From Phocaeicola coprocola DSM 17136 (GTDB lineage: Bacteria > Bacteroidota > Bacteroidia > Bacteroidales > Bacteroidaceae), in assembly GCF_000154845.1 (NCBI RefSeq), contig NZ_DS981484.1, positions 42,354-106,353 of the forward strand: a stretch of DNA of 64,000 bases. Reading direction: 5' to 3'. Within the stretch, counting starts at the first letter, position 1; each line of letters begins with the position of its first letter. Below, one piece after another: positions 10,342 through 20,358 of this stretch. The notes beneath the pieces were generated by a model that ran no database searches, was not told where the DNA came from, and saw only the letters and a list, made by a program, of their open reading frames with translations. Made by a program: the position numbers and the translations under genes.

Positions 10342-10926
10342 ATGATATTTTTACAATTATTCTATACATTTTTCAAGATAGGGCTCTTCGGATTCGGAGG
10401 CGGATATGCCATGATTTCGATGATCCAAGGCGAGGTAGTGACACGCCACGAATGGCTCAGTTCTAATGAATTTACCGACATCATAGCTATCAGCCAGATG
10501 ACTCCCGGTCCGATCGGAATCAACTCCGCTACCTATGTGGGTTATTCAGCTGTTGTCAATGCTGGATATTCTCATGCAGTAGGCATCTTAGGTTCTACTA
10601 TCGCCACAGTTTCTGTAGTGCTGCCGTCATTCATTCTGATGGTACTGATAAGCAAGTTTTTTCTGAAATATCAGAAACATCCGATTATTGCTTCCGTATT
10701 CGAAGGATTACGCCCGGGTGTTGTCGGATTGCTGGCAGCTGCAGCACTGGTTTTGATGAACAGAGAAAACTTTGGAACATACAACTGGCAGATTCTCACA
10801 AGTATCATACTGTTTGCCGGCACATTCATAGCATCGTATCGCTATAAAGTAAATCCGATTCTGCTGATAGTAATTTGCGGTATTATCGGTTATGTAACTT
10901 TCGGATATATTCTCACCCCTCAATAA
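10342..10926 (+). CDS. chromate transporter family protein, second half
   Basis: 194 residues, the second short CHR subunit, with the matching signature GLFGFGGGYAMISMIQ and then MTPGPIGINSATYVGY. The PGPIGINSATYVGY segment parallels PGIFAVNIAIFIGY in the neighbour, as expected for paired antiparallel halves. Several hydrophobic segments place it in the inner membrane. It is the last gene of the HTCS-led operon, followed at once by a strong terminator. Confidence 0.88.
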   Translation: MIFLQLFYTFFKIGLFGFGGGYAMISMIQGEVVTRHEWLSSNEFTDIIAISQMTPGPIGINSATYVGYSAVVNAGYSHAVGILGSTIATVSVVLPSFILMVLISKFFLKYQKHPIIASVFEGLRPGVVGLLAAAALVLMNRENFGTYNWQILTSIILFAGTFIASYRYKVNPILLIVICGIIGYVTFGYILTPQ

Positions 10927-10952
10927 CACAATCAGAAATTGCTGAAATTAAT

Positions 10953-11004
10953 AAAAAAACATCAGCATGTTTTCCTAAAAACATGCTGATGTTTTTTATT
11001 TTTT
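10953..11004. terminator. bidirectional intrinsic terminator between chromate transporter and btuD
   Basis: A 20-bp near-perfect stem (10954-10973 with 10978-10997) containing AACATCAGCATGTT, with T runs on both strands. It can end the rightward chromate operon and the leftward btu operon. Confidence 0.9.
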
Positions 11005-11071
11005 CGTACAAACTTTTCGTACGATTTCAGCTTCTTTTAAGACATCTGGATGCAGTAACCCGATACCTCCC

Positions 11072-12103
11072 TCACAATTCACAGACAAGTTGAGAAGAAG
11101 CAAACAAGGCTTCGAATGAACAATAAACCTCGGAATTCCTTTCTGTACTTAATATCAGATGATTAGCAGATTTCACTTCGAGCAAGGGCAAACATTCCTT
11201 TCTGTCCGCTCCCGGCAATTCAAGACATAAAAAGCCATTACGGTTCATCGCATTCTGCGCCCAATGGCGGAGAATTTCATCGGAAGCCGACAAATAAATA
11301 GATTTTCCTCCCTTTACTTCTGGAGAATAAATGCCATGCATCGAATCAAAACGAATGTCTTCGTGAGGAAACAGTGTATCCATTCTGTGAGCCAGTATCA
11401 AGTCTTCGGTTACCCCACATTCCAGTCCTTTCCCTTTTTTCAGCAGCCAGAGTTTATCACCAAGCACCAGCGCCTGTTCTATATCGTGAGTAGACATTAA
11501 GATAGCACACTGTTCTTCCGATGCCAGGCGATGGAGCAATGTCATTATCTCAATGCGACTTACCACATCAAGAAAGGCAGTCGGCTCATCAAGCAAGATC
11601 AACGGACATTCCTGAACCAGTGCTTTGGCTATCATCACTTTCTGACGCTCTCCATCCGACAGTTCCGCTGTATATTTTGAAGCTTTTTCCGCCATGCCGA
11701 CTGCTTCCAGCGCATGGTCGATGATTTCATGATCTTCTTTTCCCAAATGTCCGAAGAATCCGGTATGAGGCTGACGTCCCAAGGCAACCAGTTCACGTAC
11801 GGATAATCCTCCAGCCTGTGTCTTATCCGTCAGAACAATACCAATTTCCCGAGAACGCTCTTTAGGAGAATAACTGGCCAACGGCTTACCTAGTAAAGTA
11901 ATATCCCCCGACAAAGGAGGCTGGACAGCAGCCAACGTACGAAGAAGTGTCGACTTTCCCGCACCGTTTGATCCAAGCAAACAAGTCAGCTCACCACGGC
12001 ACAAAGCAAAATTTAAATGACTATGAACTACTTCTCCCCGCTTACCATGCCGATAACCGATAGTTAAATCCTTGGCCTCTATGACAACAGACTGTACTTT
12101 CAT
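11072..12103 (-). CDS. btuD: cobalamin ABC transporter ATP-binding protein with extra C-terminal domain
   Basis: 343 residues. The ATPase domain fills roughly residues 1-240 with Walker A (GSNGAGKST), the signature LSDGERQKVMIAKAL, Walker B (ILLDEPTA) and the H-loop STHD. It powers import through the BtuC channel at the inner membrane. BtuD/FecE-type ATPases usually end near residue 250-260. Here about 90 further residues follow that I cannot assign. The gene begins two bases after btuC ends, in the riboswitch-controlled btuF-btuC-btuD order, so the substrate is very likely cobalamin or a related corrinoid. Confidence 0.9.
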   Translation of the reverse strand: MKVQSVVIEAKDLTIGYRHGKRGEVVHSHLNFALCRGELTCLLGSNGAGKSTLLRTLAAVQPPLSGDITLLGKPLASYSPKERSREIGIVLTDKTQAGGLSVRELVALGRQPHTGFFGHLGKEDHEIIDHALEAVGMAEKASKYTAELSDGERQKVMIAKALVQECPLILLDEPTAFLDVVSRIEIMTLLHRLASEEQCAILMSTHDIEQALVLGDKLWLLKKGKGLECGVTEDLILAHRMDTLFPHEDIRFDSMHGIYSPEVKGGKSIYLSASDEILRHWAQNAMNRNGFLCLELPGADRKECLPLLEVKSANHLILSTERNSEVYCSFEALFASSQLVCEL

Positions 12104-12105
12104 TT

Positions 12106-13140
12106 TTAATTAAAATACTGAATCTTACGCTGATTGATAATAACATAAATAATGACCGGAGCTCCCAGAAGAGGAGTCACGGCATTGAGTGGAATAATGC
12201 CTGCTTCTCCGGGTAAAATACAAATCAGGTTACACAACAGTGCGACAGCACTTCCCGTAAGCAACGTTACCGGCATAAGCATATTATGATTGGATGTGCC
12301 CAACATTAGTCGCGCCATATGAGGAACAGCCAGTCCGATAAAGGCAATCGGACCACAAAAGGCTGTAGTTACCGCAGTCAGCAATCCGGTAGCAATCAGC
12401 AGCCAGTTGCGTACCCTGCGTATATTTACACCCAGATTTTCTGCATAGCGAATGCCAAGCAACAGAGCATTAAGAGGTTTTATCATCAACACCGCGATAA
12501 GCAATCCCAACAGCGTTATGATGGAAAAGCCGGGAAGCTGCTTCATCGATACGCCACCAAAGTTTCCCATTCCCCAAAGTACAAACGAGTGTACCCCTTC
12601 GGCTGTAGAAAAGAAGTTTAATAATGAGATGATGGAAGAAACTACATAACCTATCATAATACCGGCAATAAGCAACATCACCGTATTTTTAATTATGGCA
12701 GACAGAGATAAAATGATTGCCATCACCAAAGCCGCACCGGCAAATGCCCCAGCTACTACAGAAAGAAAACCTGAAAGTACAAACTCTCCGGCAATGATAC
12801 TTCCTCCACCTGCCAGCAGAACAAGTGCAACTCCCAGACTTGCTCCCGAACTGATACCTAAAATAGAAGAATCGGCAAGCGGATTACTAAATACGGTTTG
12901 CAGCATCAAGCCCGACGCAGAAAGAGCCGTTCCACAAAGCAGAGCTGTGATACACTGAGGAACACGCGACTCCCATACGATAAACTGCCAGCTGTCTTTT
13001 TCTACTTCTCCGCCAAAAAGGATGTTTGCTACGGCTTTCATCGGAATATCTACCGAACCGAAAACCAGATTGGCTGCCATAAGCAGCACAATCATTACAG
13101 CAAGTACACAACCATATATATATCCTCTATTTGTCTTCAT
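12106..13140 (-). CDS. btuC: cobalamin ABC transporter permease
   Basis: 344 residues and strongly hydrophobic, in line with the roughly ten transmembrane helices of the BtuC/FecCD family. Family motifs include LCGTALSASGLMLQ, NPLADSSILGISSGASLG and FIGLAVPHMARLMLG. The ATG at 13140 is chosen over an in-frame GTG six bases upstream. It sits 19 bp after btuF and just before btuD, so the three should be made together. A FecCD permease could carry a siderophore, but the riboswitch upstream argues for a corrinoid. Confidence 0.92.
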   Translation of the reverse strand: MKTNRGYIYGCVLAVMIVLLMAANLVFGSVDIPMKAVANILFGGEVEKDSWQFIVWESRVPQCITALLCGTALSASGLMLQTVFSNPLADSSILGISSGASLGVALVLLAGGGSIIAGEFVLSGFLSVVAGAFAGAALVMAIILSLSAIIKNTVMLLIAGIMIGYVVSSIISLLNFFSTAEGVHSFVLWGMGNFGGVSMKQLPGFSIITLLGLLIAVLMIKPLNALLLGIRYAENLGVNIRRVRNWLLIATGLLTAVTTAFCGPIAFIGLAVPHMARLMLGTSNHNMLMPVTLLTGSAVALLCNLICILPGEAGIIPLNAVTPLLGAPVIIYVIINQRKIQYFN

Positions 13141-13159
13141 GCACACACTTTCTGAGATA

Positions 13160-14308
13160 TCACTCCGCTAAATTAGTAAAATATCTTGGAGTATAATCTT
13201 TCAAGATATCAGGATGAAATACTTTTACCAAATCCTTGAGCAACAATTCTGGATGAAAAGGTACTTCCTCATAAAAAGAAATGCGGCTGGTATTACATCC
13301 ATATACCCGACGATTGCGGAACGCATCAAAATTGGCATATGGCGCATAGTCACTCTTCAGTTCTCTATAAGTTTTATCCACCTGCTGATTGTATTTTATC
13401 AGCCAGAAATCGGCGTGCTGTCCTTTATCGAATACTGTTTCAAAAGCCAAAGAAGCAGAACCGCTTTGAGGAATATCGGCAAATATATACCGTGCCCCCG
13501 CATCGGCATACAGTTTTGCCATTGTACTGTTTCCCCCCGGCACATACCATGTACCACCGGTTTTCAGTTCTGTAATGACAGTCGGTTTCGGTGTTATGTC
13601 TTTCACTTGATTCCGGAGTGAAAGATAGGCCTCCTCTACCCCAGCAAACAAAGAGTCTGCCTCAGCCTCTTTTCCAAACAGCAACCCATAAAAACGTACC
13701 CATTCGGCACGCCCCAATGCTGAAGTTTCCATATAGTCGGCACATTCAAGAATCGGTATATTCAGCTTTTCTATACGTCCGTAACCACCACTGTTTTCGT
13801 AAGGTGAAAGCAAGATACCGTCGGGATGCATGTCTATCACTTTCTCTATGTCCGGATTCATACTGCTCCCCGCATCGGTTATTTCTTTTTTCCGACAACT
13901 TTCCAATATAGCAGGAACACGGATGTACTGCAAATCACATACTCCTTTTATTTTATCCAGTGCGCCCAACTCCTGTAAAAGTCCGCAGTGCACAGACGAG
14001 AATATCAGGGAGTTTGATAAAGGAACCCGAACAATTGTACCCTCCGGCAAGGATGAAGGACACGAATCCTGTTTATTGACCAACAAATATGTATGCAACG
14101 TTTTCAGTGTGTCCCAGGGATTACGCAGGGTAACCTGAGTATAATGCTGGTATTTTACAATTTGCAGATTCTCTGCATAGCGTAAATTCAGTGTATCACC
14201 TCCTTCTTGCATAAAAGAGGTCTTGCTCTTTCCGTTACAAGCGGAAAACAGCAAGACCATAAGTACTATATGGGCAGATAGTATGTATTTCTTCAGTTCA
14301 TTTGCCAT
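13160..14308 (-). CDS. btuF: cobalamin-binding periplasmic lipoprotein
   Basis: 382 residues, starting with a lipoprotein signal (LLFSAC, Cys24). The body matches the periplasmic binding protein fold used by helical-backbone receptors (class III), with VPLSNSLIFSS, a KIKGV segment and DIEKVIDMHPDGILLSP. These are typical of BtuF/FepB-like proteins that hand substrate to a BtuCD-type importer. It is the first gene behind the cobalamin riboswitch. No btuB-type TonB receptor is found in the window, so the outer-membrane partner must be encoded elsewhere. Confidence 0.88.
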   Translation of the reverse strand: MANELKKYILSAHIVLMVLLFSACNGKSKTSFMQEGGDTLNLRYAENLQIVKYQHYTQVTLRNPWDTLKTLHTYLLVNKQDSCPSSLPEGTIVRVPLSNSLIFSSVHCGLLQELGALDKIKGVCDLQYIRVPAILESCRKKEITDAGSSMNPDIEKVIDMHPDGILLSPYENSGGYGRIEKLNIPILECADYMETSALGRAEWVRFYGLLFGKEAEADSLFAGVEEAYLSLRNQVKDITPKPTVITELKTGGTWYVPGGNSTMAKLYADAGARYIFADIPQSGSASLAFETVFDKGQHADFWLIKYNQQVDKTYRELKSDYAPYANFDAFRNRRVYGCNTSRISFYEEVPFHPELLLKDLVKVFHPDILKDYTPRYFTNLAE

Positions 14309-14445
14309 GATTATAATAATTTATCGGTCTACAATAAACAAAGCAATATGAGAAATAATCATTCTCACATCAGCTTCCTCAATATTAACATAGTAAAAAC
14401 ATAGTTCTTGCTACTCTTTCCTCGAGAGCACAAGCATGATTTCGT

Positions 14446-14632
14446 TTTGCAGGTCTTCTGACTTACTCCGGTTTGTTATGCCTTCCCACTTTCTCAAACA
14501 GAAGAAAGCAGTGGCCTGAAGTAGTAAACAAACCTTTACAAAGGAGCTTACAGCAGCGGGACTGTCCGGGACTTTCACCCGATTCCCTTTTCATCCGTGG
14601 CCTCGCATATACCAATCGGAAGCCCGACGGAA
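14446..14632 (-). promoter_or_regulatory. cobalamin (B12) riboswitch
   Basis: On the minus strand this leader carries the conserved core GGGTGAAAGTCCCGG, then CAGTCCCGCTGCTGTAA, the B12 box GGCCACTG (14509-14516) and a 3' AGTCAGAAGACCTGC end. These are the invariant elements of the AdoCbl aptamer. It lies about 140 bp upstream of btuF, so high cobalamin should reduce btuFCD expression. Confidence 0.95.
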
Positions 14633-14643
14633 CAAAACTGTGA

Positions 14644-14651
14644 CAAATATA
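14644..14651 (-). promoter_or_regulatory. -7 element of the riboswitch/btu transcript
   Basis: TATATTTG on the minus strand, a full match to TAnnTTTG, lies just upstream of the aptamer. No clear -33 box was found. Confidence 0.5.
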
Positions 14652-14741
14652 TGCAATAAGTACTTATAATGCAATAAAAGGTGAACCAAAATCCAATTTT
14701 ATTTGTTTACTTTGTGTTTATATTAAAAGTTGATATCATCT

Positions 14742-16184
14742 ATGATTACTGCAGAAAATATTTTACTAGTCGGGTCTATTTTAATCTTTACAAGTATTCT
14801 AATCAGCAAAACCGGATATCGTTTCGGTATCCCTACCCTGCTGTTATTCCTGCTGGTAGGTATGGCTTTCGGCAGTGACGGTCTCGGCATTCAGTTCAAC
14901 AGTGCTTCAGACGCTCAGTTTATCGGCATGATGGCACTCAGCATCATCTTGTTCTCGGGAGGAATGGATACCCGATACTCCGATATCAAACCAGTCTTAA
15001 AACAAGGTATACTGCTCTCTACTGTGGGAGTATTGGTCACCACACTGCTTACCGGATTGTTTATTTTCTTCCTTTCGTATTACACGCATGCCAACATAGA
15101 ACTTACTCTGATGGTTTCTTTGCTGCTTGCTGCAACCATGTCGTCTACAGACTCGGCTTCGGTATTCAGCTTGTTGCGCTCACAACGCATGAACCTTAAA
15201 TACAATCTCCGCCCCATGCTGGAGCTGGAAAGTGGAAGTAACGACCCGATGGCATATATGCTTACCATTGTACTGATTCAGGTTATCGGCAGCGGAAGCA
15301 ATTTCGACGTAACAGTCATACTGAAAGACTTATTTATACAGTTCCTGTTCGGAGGAGTCATAGGATACGCCTTCGGTAAGTTCGCTGTCTGGCTTGTCAA
15401 TAAAATAGAACTTTCCAACAGTGCTCTCTACCCGATTCTTCTGCTTAGTCTGGTCTTCATCACATTTACTCTTACCGACCTGGTTAAAGGAAACGGCTAT
15501 CTGGCAGTATATATCGCCGGAATGATTGTTGGAAATGCTCGACTGGCTTACCGGAAAGAAACCAATACGTTCATGAACGGACTGACATGGCTGTTCCAGA
15601 TAATCATGTTCCTGACTTTGGGACTTTTGGTCAATCCTCATGAAATGCTCGATATCTCTGTAACAGCTCTGCTTATCGGCGTCTTTATGATTCTGATAGC
15701 ACGCCCGGTCAGTGTATTTTTGTGCCTGCTTCCATTTAAAGGAATCACTAATAAGGCACGAGTTTTTATTTCCTGGGTAGGACTAAGAGGAGCCGTTCCT
15801 ATTATTTTTGCAACTTATCCGGTAATAGCACAAATTCCCGGCTCAAACCAGTTGTTCAATATCGTATTCTTCATTACTCTGTTATCGCTTACTATACAGG
15901 GAATGACTATTTCGAAAATGGCACGCTGGCTCAAGCTTGACTTGCCTGAAGAAAAAGAAGGTAATGAATTTGGTGTAGAACTTCCGGAGGAAATCGACAC
16001 CCACCTGGATGATATCACGCTTACAGAAGACATGCTCTCAACCGGAAACCGGCTAGCCGACATGAATATTCCTAAAGGCACACTCGTGATGCTTATCAAA
16101 CGAGGAAACGAATTTATTATTCCTAACGGACAGATAGAACTTCATGCCGGAGATAAACTGCTGGTAATGTCTGAAAAGAAATAA
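14742..16184 (+). CDS. potassium/proton antiporter (CPA1, NhaP2/CvrA type)
   Basis: 480 residues. About the first 390 are a hydrophobic monovalent cation/proton antiporter domain with the ATMSSTDSASVFSLL and ELESGSNDPMAYML segments typical of CPA1 transporters. A soluble tail of about 80 residues ends in a TrkA_C (RCK-C) domain, the layout of NhaP2/CvrA K+/H+ antiporters. It probably exports K+ (or Na+) from the cytoplasm in exchange for protons. The ATG at 14742 is preferred to an in-frame TTG 12 bases earlier. It is separated by 71 bp from the pyrophosphatase, another ion transporter. Confidence 0.88.
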   Translation: MITAENILLVGSILIFTSILISKTGYRFGIPTLLLFLLVGMAFGSDGLGIQFNSASDAQFIGMMALSIILFSGGMDTRYSDIKPVLKQGILLSTVGVLVTTLLTGLFIFFLSYYTHANIELTLMVSLLLAATMSSTDSASVFSLLRSQRMNLKYNLRPMLELESGSNDPMAYMLTIVLIQVIGSGSNFDVTVILKDLFIQFLFGGVIGYAFGKFAVWLVNKIELSNSALYPILLLSLVFITFTLTDLVKGNGYLAVYIAGMIVGNARLAYRKETNTFMNGLTWLFQIIMFLTLGLLVNPHEMLDISVTALLIGVFMILIARPVSVFLCLLPFKGITNKARVFISWVGLRGAVPIIFATYPVIAQIPGSNQLFNIVFFITLLSLTIQGMTISKMARWLKLDLPEEKEGNEFGVELPEEIDTHLDDITLTEDMLSTGNRLADMNIPKGTLVMLIKRGNEFIIPNGQIELHAGDKLLVMSEKK

Positions 16185-16222
16185 AAGTAAGGTTTACAGC
16201 TGTTTATTTCCATTTTATTTAT

Positions 16223-16230
16223 TACATTTG
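16223..16230 (+). promoter_or_regulatory. -7 element of hppA
   Basis: TACATTTG, a full match to TAnnTTTG, 25 bp before the hppA ATG. Confidence 0.5.
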
Positions 16231-16255
16231 GGAAACAACTTTAAAATCAAATCTT

Positions 16256-18460
16256 ATGGAAACATATCTTTTTTGGTTGGTTCCCATTGCATCAATTCTG
16301 GCATTAGCTTTTGCCGGATATTTCTACAAGCAAATGATGCGGGAAAGCGAAGGCAGTCCTGAAATGCAGAAAATAGCTGCCCATGTTCGCAAAGGAGCCA
16401 TGTCGTACTTAAAACAACAATACAAAGTTGTTACGCTTGTTTTTATCGGACTCGTTATTTTGTTTGCCATCATGGCATACGGATTCAATCTGCAAAATCA
16501 CTGGGTTCCGATTGCTTTCCTTACAGGAGGATTCTTCTCGGGACTGTCGGGCTATCTGGGAATGAAAACTGCGACCTATGCTTCGGCACGTACTGCCAAT
16601 GCTGCACGCAATTCATTGAACGGCGGGCTACGAATTGCTTTCCGAAGCGGAGCAGTAATGGGACTCGTAGTAGTCGGACTAGGGTTGTTCGACATTTCCT
16701 TCTGGTATATTCTTCTGGACAAATGTATTCCGGCAGATGCCATGAATCCGACTGCTAAATTATGTGTCATCACCACTACAATGCTTACATTCGGAATGGG
16801 AGCTTCTACACAAGCCCTATTCGCCAGAGTTGGAGGAGGTATTTATACGAAAGCTGCCGATGTAGGAGCTGATTTGGTTGGTAAAGTGGAAGCCGGAATT
16901 CCCGAAGACGACCCACGCAATCCGGCAACAATAGCCGACAATGTAGGTGACAATGTCGGTGATGTAGCTGGCATGGGAGCCGACTTGTATGAATCGTATT
17001 GCGGATCAATACTTGCAACAGCCGCACTAGGAGCAGCAGCCTTCATCGGAACAGGCAATACAGAAATGCAATTTAAGGCTGTTATTGCTCCGATGTTGAT
17101 AGCAGCAGTAGGAATTATCCTTTCCATTATTGGCATATTCGGTGTACGTACAAAGGAAAACGCTGGCATGAAAGAATTGCTCAAAGCGCTCTCTACCGGA
17201 ACAAACCTCAGTTCTGTTCTCATCGTAATAGGTACATTCCTTATTCTTTGGATGCTAAACATAACCAATTGGGTTAATATTGCCTTTGCTGTAGTAGTAG
17301 GACTATTGGTAGGAATCATTATCGGACAGTCTACCGAATATTATACATCCCAATCGTACAGACCGACTCAAAAGCTTTCGGAAAGTGGAAAAACGGGGCC
17401 TGCTACTGTTATTATCTCCGGAATCGGGCTGGGAATGATCTCTACAACAATACCTGTCATTGCAGTTGTAGCTGGAATCATCCTTTCTTACTGGCTGGCA
17501 TCGGGCTTCGATTTCACCAATATCGGTATGGGACTATACGGTATAGGTATAGCCGCTGTAGGAATGCTCTCGACATTAGGCATCACCTTAGCAACCGACG
17601 CTTATGGTCCGATAGCTGACAATGCAGGAGGAAATGCCGAAATGAGCGGATTGGGCGAAGAAGTACGTCACCGTACCGATGCACTCGACTCTTTGGGAAA
17701 TACAACAGCTGCTACTGGAAAAGGATTCGCCATCGGTTCGGCTGCACTGACAGGGCTTGCTTTGCTGGCTTCCTATATTGAAGAAATACGTATCGGTTTG
17801 GAACGTATCGGAACAACACTTCTCGAACTACCAGGTGGTATCAGCATAACGATCCGCGAGGCTAGTTTCACAGATTTCATGATGTATTACGACGTAACAC
17901 TGATGAACCCAAAGGTTCTATCGGGTATGTTCATCGGAAGCATGATGGCCTTTCTGTTTTGTGGTCTGACTATGAATGCCGTAGGACGTGCTGCTGCCAG
18001 CATGGTAGAAGAAGTTCGCCGGCAATTCCGTGAAATCAAGGGTATACTGGAAGGCAAGGCAGAGCCGGATTACGCACGCTGTGTACAAATCTCTACCCAA
18101 GGAGCCCAGCGCGAAATGGTCTTTCCATCACTTCTGGCTATAATAGCTCCTATTGTCACTGGATTATTATTCGGGGTCCCTGGAGTAATCGGACTGCTTA
18201 TCGGAGGATTGTCTTCTGGATTTGTTCTGGCTATTTTTATGGCAAACGCCGGCGGTGCATGGGATAATGCCAAGAAGTATGTAGAAGAAGGTAACTTCGG
18301 AGGTAAAGGCAGCGAAGTACATCGTGCAGCAGTAGTAGGAGATACAGTAGGCGATCCATTCAAAGACACGTCAGGCCCCAGCTTGAATATTCTTATTAAA
18401 TTGATGAGCATGGTAGCTATTGTCATGGCAGGACTGACTGTATCCTGGAGCTTATTCTAA
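16256..18460 (+). CDS. hppA: K+-dependent membrane-bound pyrophosphatase
   Basis: 734 residues, about 16 expected transmembrane helices. The pyrophosphate-binding loop [20 protein letters not shown] starts at residue 202 and is followed by the DNVGDNVGD acidic motif. Ala485 in GNTTAAT marks the K+-dependent subgroup, because K+-independent enzymes have Lys there. The enzyme couples pyrophosphate hydrolysis to ion pumping across the inner membrane. K+-dependent members pump Na+, H+ or both, and a Bacteroides vulgatus homologue is reported to pump both. Sequence alone does not settle the ion here. Confidence 0.95.
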   Translation: METYLFWLVPIASILALAFAGYFYKQMMRESEGSPEMQKIAAHVRKGAMSYLKQQYKVVTLVFIGLVILFAIMAYGFNLQNHWVPIAFLTGGFFSGLSGYLGMKTATYASARTANAARNSLNGGLRIAFRSGAVMGLVVVGLGLFDISFWYILLDKCIPADAMNPTAKLCVITTTMLTFGMGASTQALFARVGGGIYTKAADVGADLVGKVEAGIPEDDPRNPATIADNVGDNVGDVAGMGADLYESYCGSILATAALGAAAFIGTGNTEMQFKAVIAPMLIAAVGIILSIIGIFGVRTKENAGMKELLKALSTGTNLSSVLIVIGTFLILWMLNITNWVNIAFAVVVGLLVGIIIGQSTEYYTSQSYRPTQKLSESGKTGPATVIISGIGLGMISTTIPVIAVVAGIILSYWLASGFDFTNIGMGLYGIGIAAVGMLSTLGITLATDAYGPIADNAGGNAEMSGLGEEVRHRTDALDSLGNTTAATGKGFAIGSAALTGLALLASYIEEIRIGLERIGTTLLELPGGISITIREASFTDFMMYYDVTLMNPKVLSGMFIGSMMAFLFCGLTMNAVGRAAASMVEEVRRQFREIKGILEGKAEPDYARCVQISTQGAQREMVFPSLLAIIAPIVTGLLFGVPGVIGLLIGGLSSGFVLAIFMANAGGAWDNAKKYVEEGNFGGKGSEVHRAAVVGDTVGDPFKDTSGPSLNILIKLMSMVAIVMAGLTVSWSLF

Positions 18461-18498
18461 AAAGAATAATACTCACATTGATAATTTTTATCCCCAAT

Positions 18499-18560
18499 AT
18501 CCTTCACTATCTTTATTTTCTTTACTGTCAGTAATAAAAGGTAGTGAAGGATTATTTTTA
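18499..18560 (+). terminator. intrinsic terminator of hppA
   Basis: ATCCTTCACTA (18499-18509) pairs with TAGTGAAGGAT (18542-18552), followed by TATTTTTAT. Confidence 0.8.
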
Positions 18561-18655
18561 TAGAATCGATGTGCTTTTCTTTCATTACTTCTCAACGCAC
18601 CACACATATTAGTTTCTTTTAAAACTATTTCTTTTACAAATAAAATCACCAAAAG

Positions 18656-18687
18656 TTTGTGAAGCAGATAAAATAAAGCTACCTTTG
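18656..18687 (+). promoter_or_regulatory. Bacteroides-type promoter of the FadL-like gene
   Basis: TTTG at 18656-18659, exactly 20 bp, then TACCTTTG at 18680-18687; both elements match consensus. The ATG follows 29 bp later. Confidence 0.75.
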
Positions 18688-18716
18688 CGGCTTTAATTTA
18701 TCAAAAATATATTTTA

Positions 18717-20057
18717 ATGAAGAAATTTTTACTTATCTGCGCAGCGACACTAATTGTTTCAAACTCAACTTTCGCAGGAGATTATTTAACTAATACAAAT
18801 CAACATGCCGCCTTTTTACGTATGGCAGCGCGTGGTGCCTCTATTGATGTAGACGGTGTATATAGCAACCCAGCCGGACTAGCCTTTTTACAAAAAGATG
18901 GTTTTCACCTCTCACTAACCGGACAAAGTGCATATCAAACTCGTGAAATTGCTGCCACTACAGGATTATGGACATTAGATGGCAAAGAAACAACACAAAA
19001 TTATAAAGGTACAGCATCAGCACCGTTCATCCCTTCTTTCCATGGTGTATATAAAGATGGGAACTGGGCTGTTTCTGCAAGTTTTGCTATAACAGGAGGA
19101 GGAGGAAAAGCTTCCTTCGACAACGGTCTGCCAATGTTTAACTCTCTGGCAATTGGGGGAATTTATAAAAACGAACAACTGGCTGGTTTAATAGGAAAAC
19201 CTGTTACTCCTAATATGTATGATATCAATACCGCAATGGATGGTAAACAATATATTTATGGTGTACAGCTAGGATTAAGCTATAGAATCAACGACTGGCT
19301 GAGTGTATACGCCGGAGGACGTATGAACTATGTAAAAAGCGGCTATGAAGGATATCTGAAAGCACAGTTAAAACAAGATTTCGGAGGAACGCAATTAATG
19401 AATCTGGCACTCGACTGCGAGCAGACAGGTTGGGGAGTTACTCCGATAATCGGTGCCGACGTAAAACTTGGAAAATGGAACTTGGCTGCCAAATATGAAA
19501 TCAAAACAAACTTAAATATCGAAAACAAGACTAATACTTTAGATGCTCCAGGGGTACCGGAAGAAGTTCTTAAACCTTATGCTGATGGAGAACAGACTCC
19601 CAGCGATATTCCTGCATTTCTGAGTGTAGCTGCCGGATACGAAATTTTGCACAACCTGCGTGCTTCGGTAGAATACCACTTCTTTGATGACAAACATGCC
19701 GGTATGTTGAATGACCGTCAGAAGACATTGAAGCACGGAACACACGAATACCTTGCCGGAATAGAATGGGATATCATCAAGGAATTAACTATCAGTGGAG
19801 GTTTCCAGAAAACGAACTATGGATTAAGCAATGATTTCCAAACAGATACAAGTTTCTACTGTAGTTCATACTCACTAGGATTCGGAGCAAGAGTCAACTT
19901 CAATGAATCATGGAGTATTGATGTTGCATATTTCTGGACTAACTATGATGATTATACAAAGACTACAGAAAGTTATAATAATACCGGAGTAAAAGGTACA
20001 GATGTATATAGCCGTACGAATAAAATATTCGGTCTGAGTCTGAATTATCATTTCTAA
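18717..20057 (+). CDS. OmpP1/FadL family outer-membrane protein
   Basis: 446 residues with a cleavable signal peptide ending near STFAG. After it comes the GAS...YSNPAGLAFLQ segment characteristic of the FadL/TodX hatch region, and then alternating beta strands ending in an aromatic residue (LSLNYHF), as expected for an outer-membrane barrel. Members move hydrophobic compounds such as fatty acids across the outer membrane; the cargo here is unknown. It is a single-gene unit with its own promoter and terminator. Confidence 0.85.
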   Translation: MKKFLLICAATLIVSNSTFAGDYLTNTNQHAAFLRMAARGASIDVDGVYSNPAGLAFLQKDGFHLSLTGQSAYQTREIAATTGLWTLDGKETTQNYKGTASAPFIPSFHGVYKDGNWAVSASFAITGGGGKASFDNGLPMFNSLAIGGIYKNEQLAGLIGKPVTPNMYDINTAMDGKQYIYGVQLGLSYRINDWLSVYAGGRMNYVKSGYEGYLKAQLKQDFGGTQLMNLALDCEQTGWGVTPIIGADVKLGKWNLAAKYEIKTNLNIENKTNTLDAPGVPEEVLKPYADGEQTPSDIPAFLSVAAGYEILHNLRASVEYHFFDDKHAGMLNDRQKTLKHGTHEYLAGIEWDIIKELTISGGFQKTNYGLSNDFQTDTSFYCSSYSLGFGARVNFNESWSIDVAYFWTNYDDYTKTTESYNNTGVKGTDVYSRTNKIFGLSLNYHF

Positions 20058-20102
20058 AAAGTAAGATATATTTTCGGGGAAACTAAATATTCTCTCCTCT
20101 TC

Positions 20103-20160
20103 GCCTGTCATTGATTTTATCATCTGTTTGTCGATAAAATTAATGACAGGCTTTTTGTTT
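20103..20160 (+). terminator. intrinsic terminator of the FadL-like gene
   Basis: Long stem GCCTGTCATT...ATTTTATC paired with GATAAAAT...AATGACAGGC, followed by TTTTTGTTTTTTA. Confidence 0.88.
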
Positions 20161-20274
20161 TTTACCATAAAGAAAACGAATACTGCTCCCTAAAAGTTTT
20201 ACATATAACTTTGAAGGTGCAGTTCATTTTTTTAATAGAAAATAACACCCCCCAATGAATTTAGCTGAAAGAGA

Positions 20275-20306
20275 TTGAACTTCGTAATTTTTTTTTCTTA
20301 ACTTTG
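20275..20306 (+). promoter_or_regulatory. promoter of pgk
   Basis: TAACTTTG at 20299-20306 is a full -7 match. A TTG at 20275-20277 lies about 20 bp upstream as a partial -33 element. Confidence 0.55.
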
Positions 20307-20358
20307 CGCTGCATCTTAAAGAGATTACAAACAACTTTAAACAAAAAATATTGAGATT

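Noticed and set aside
11072..14308. Iron-siderophore importer (fecBCDE type)
   Set aside because: Sequence families overlap, but the cobalamin riboswitch directly upstream points to corrinoid uptake.
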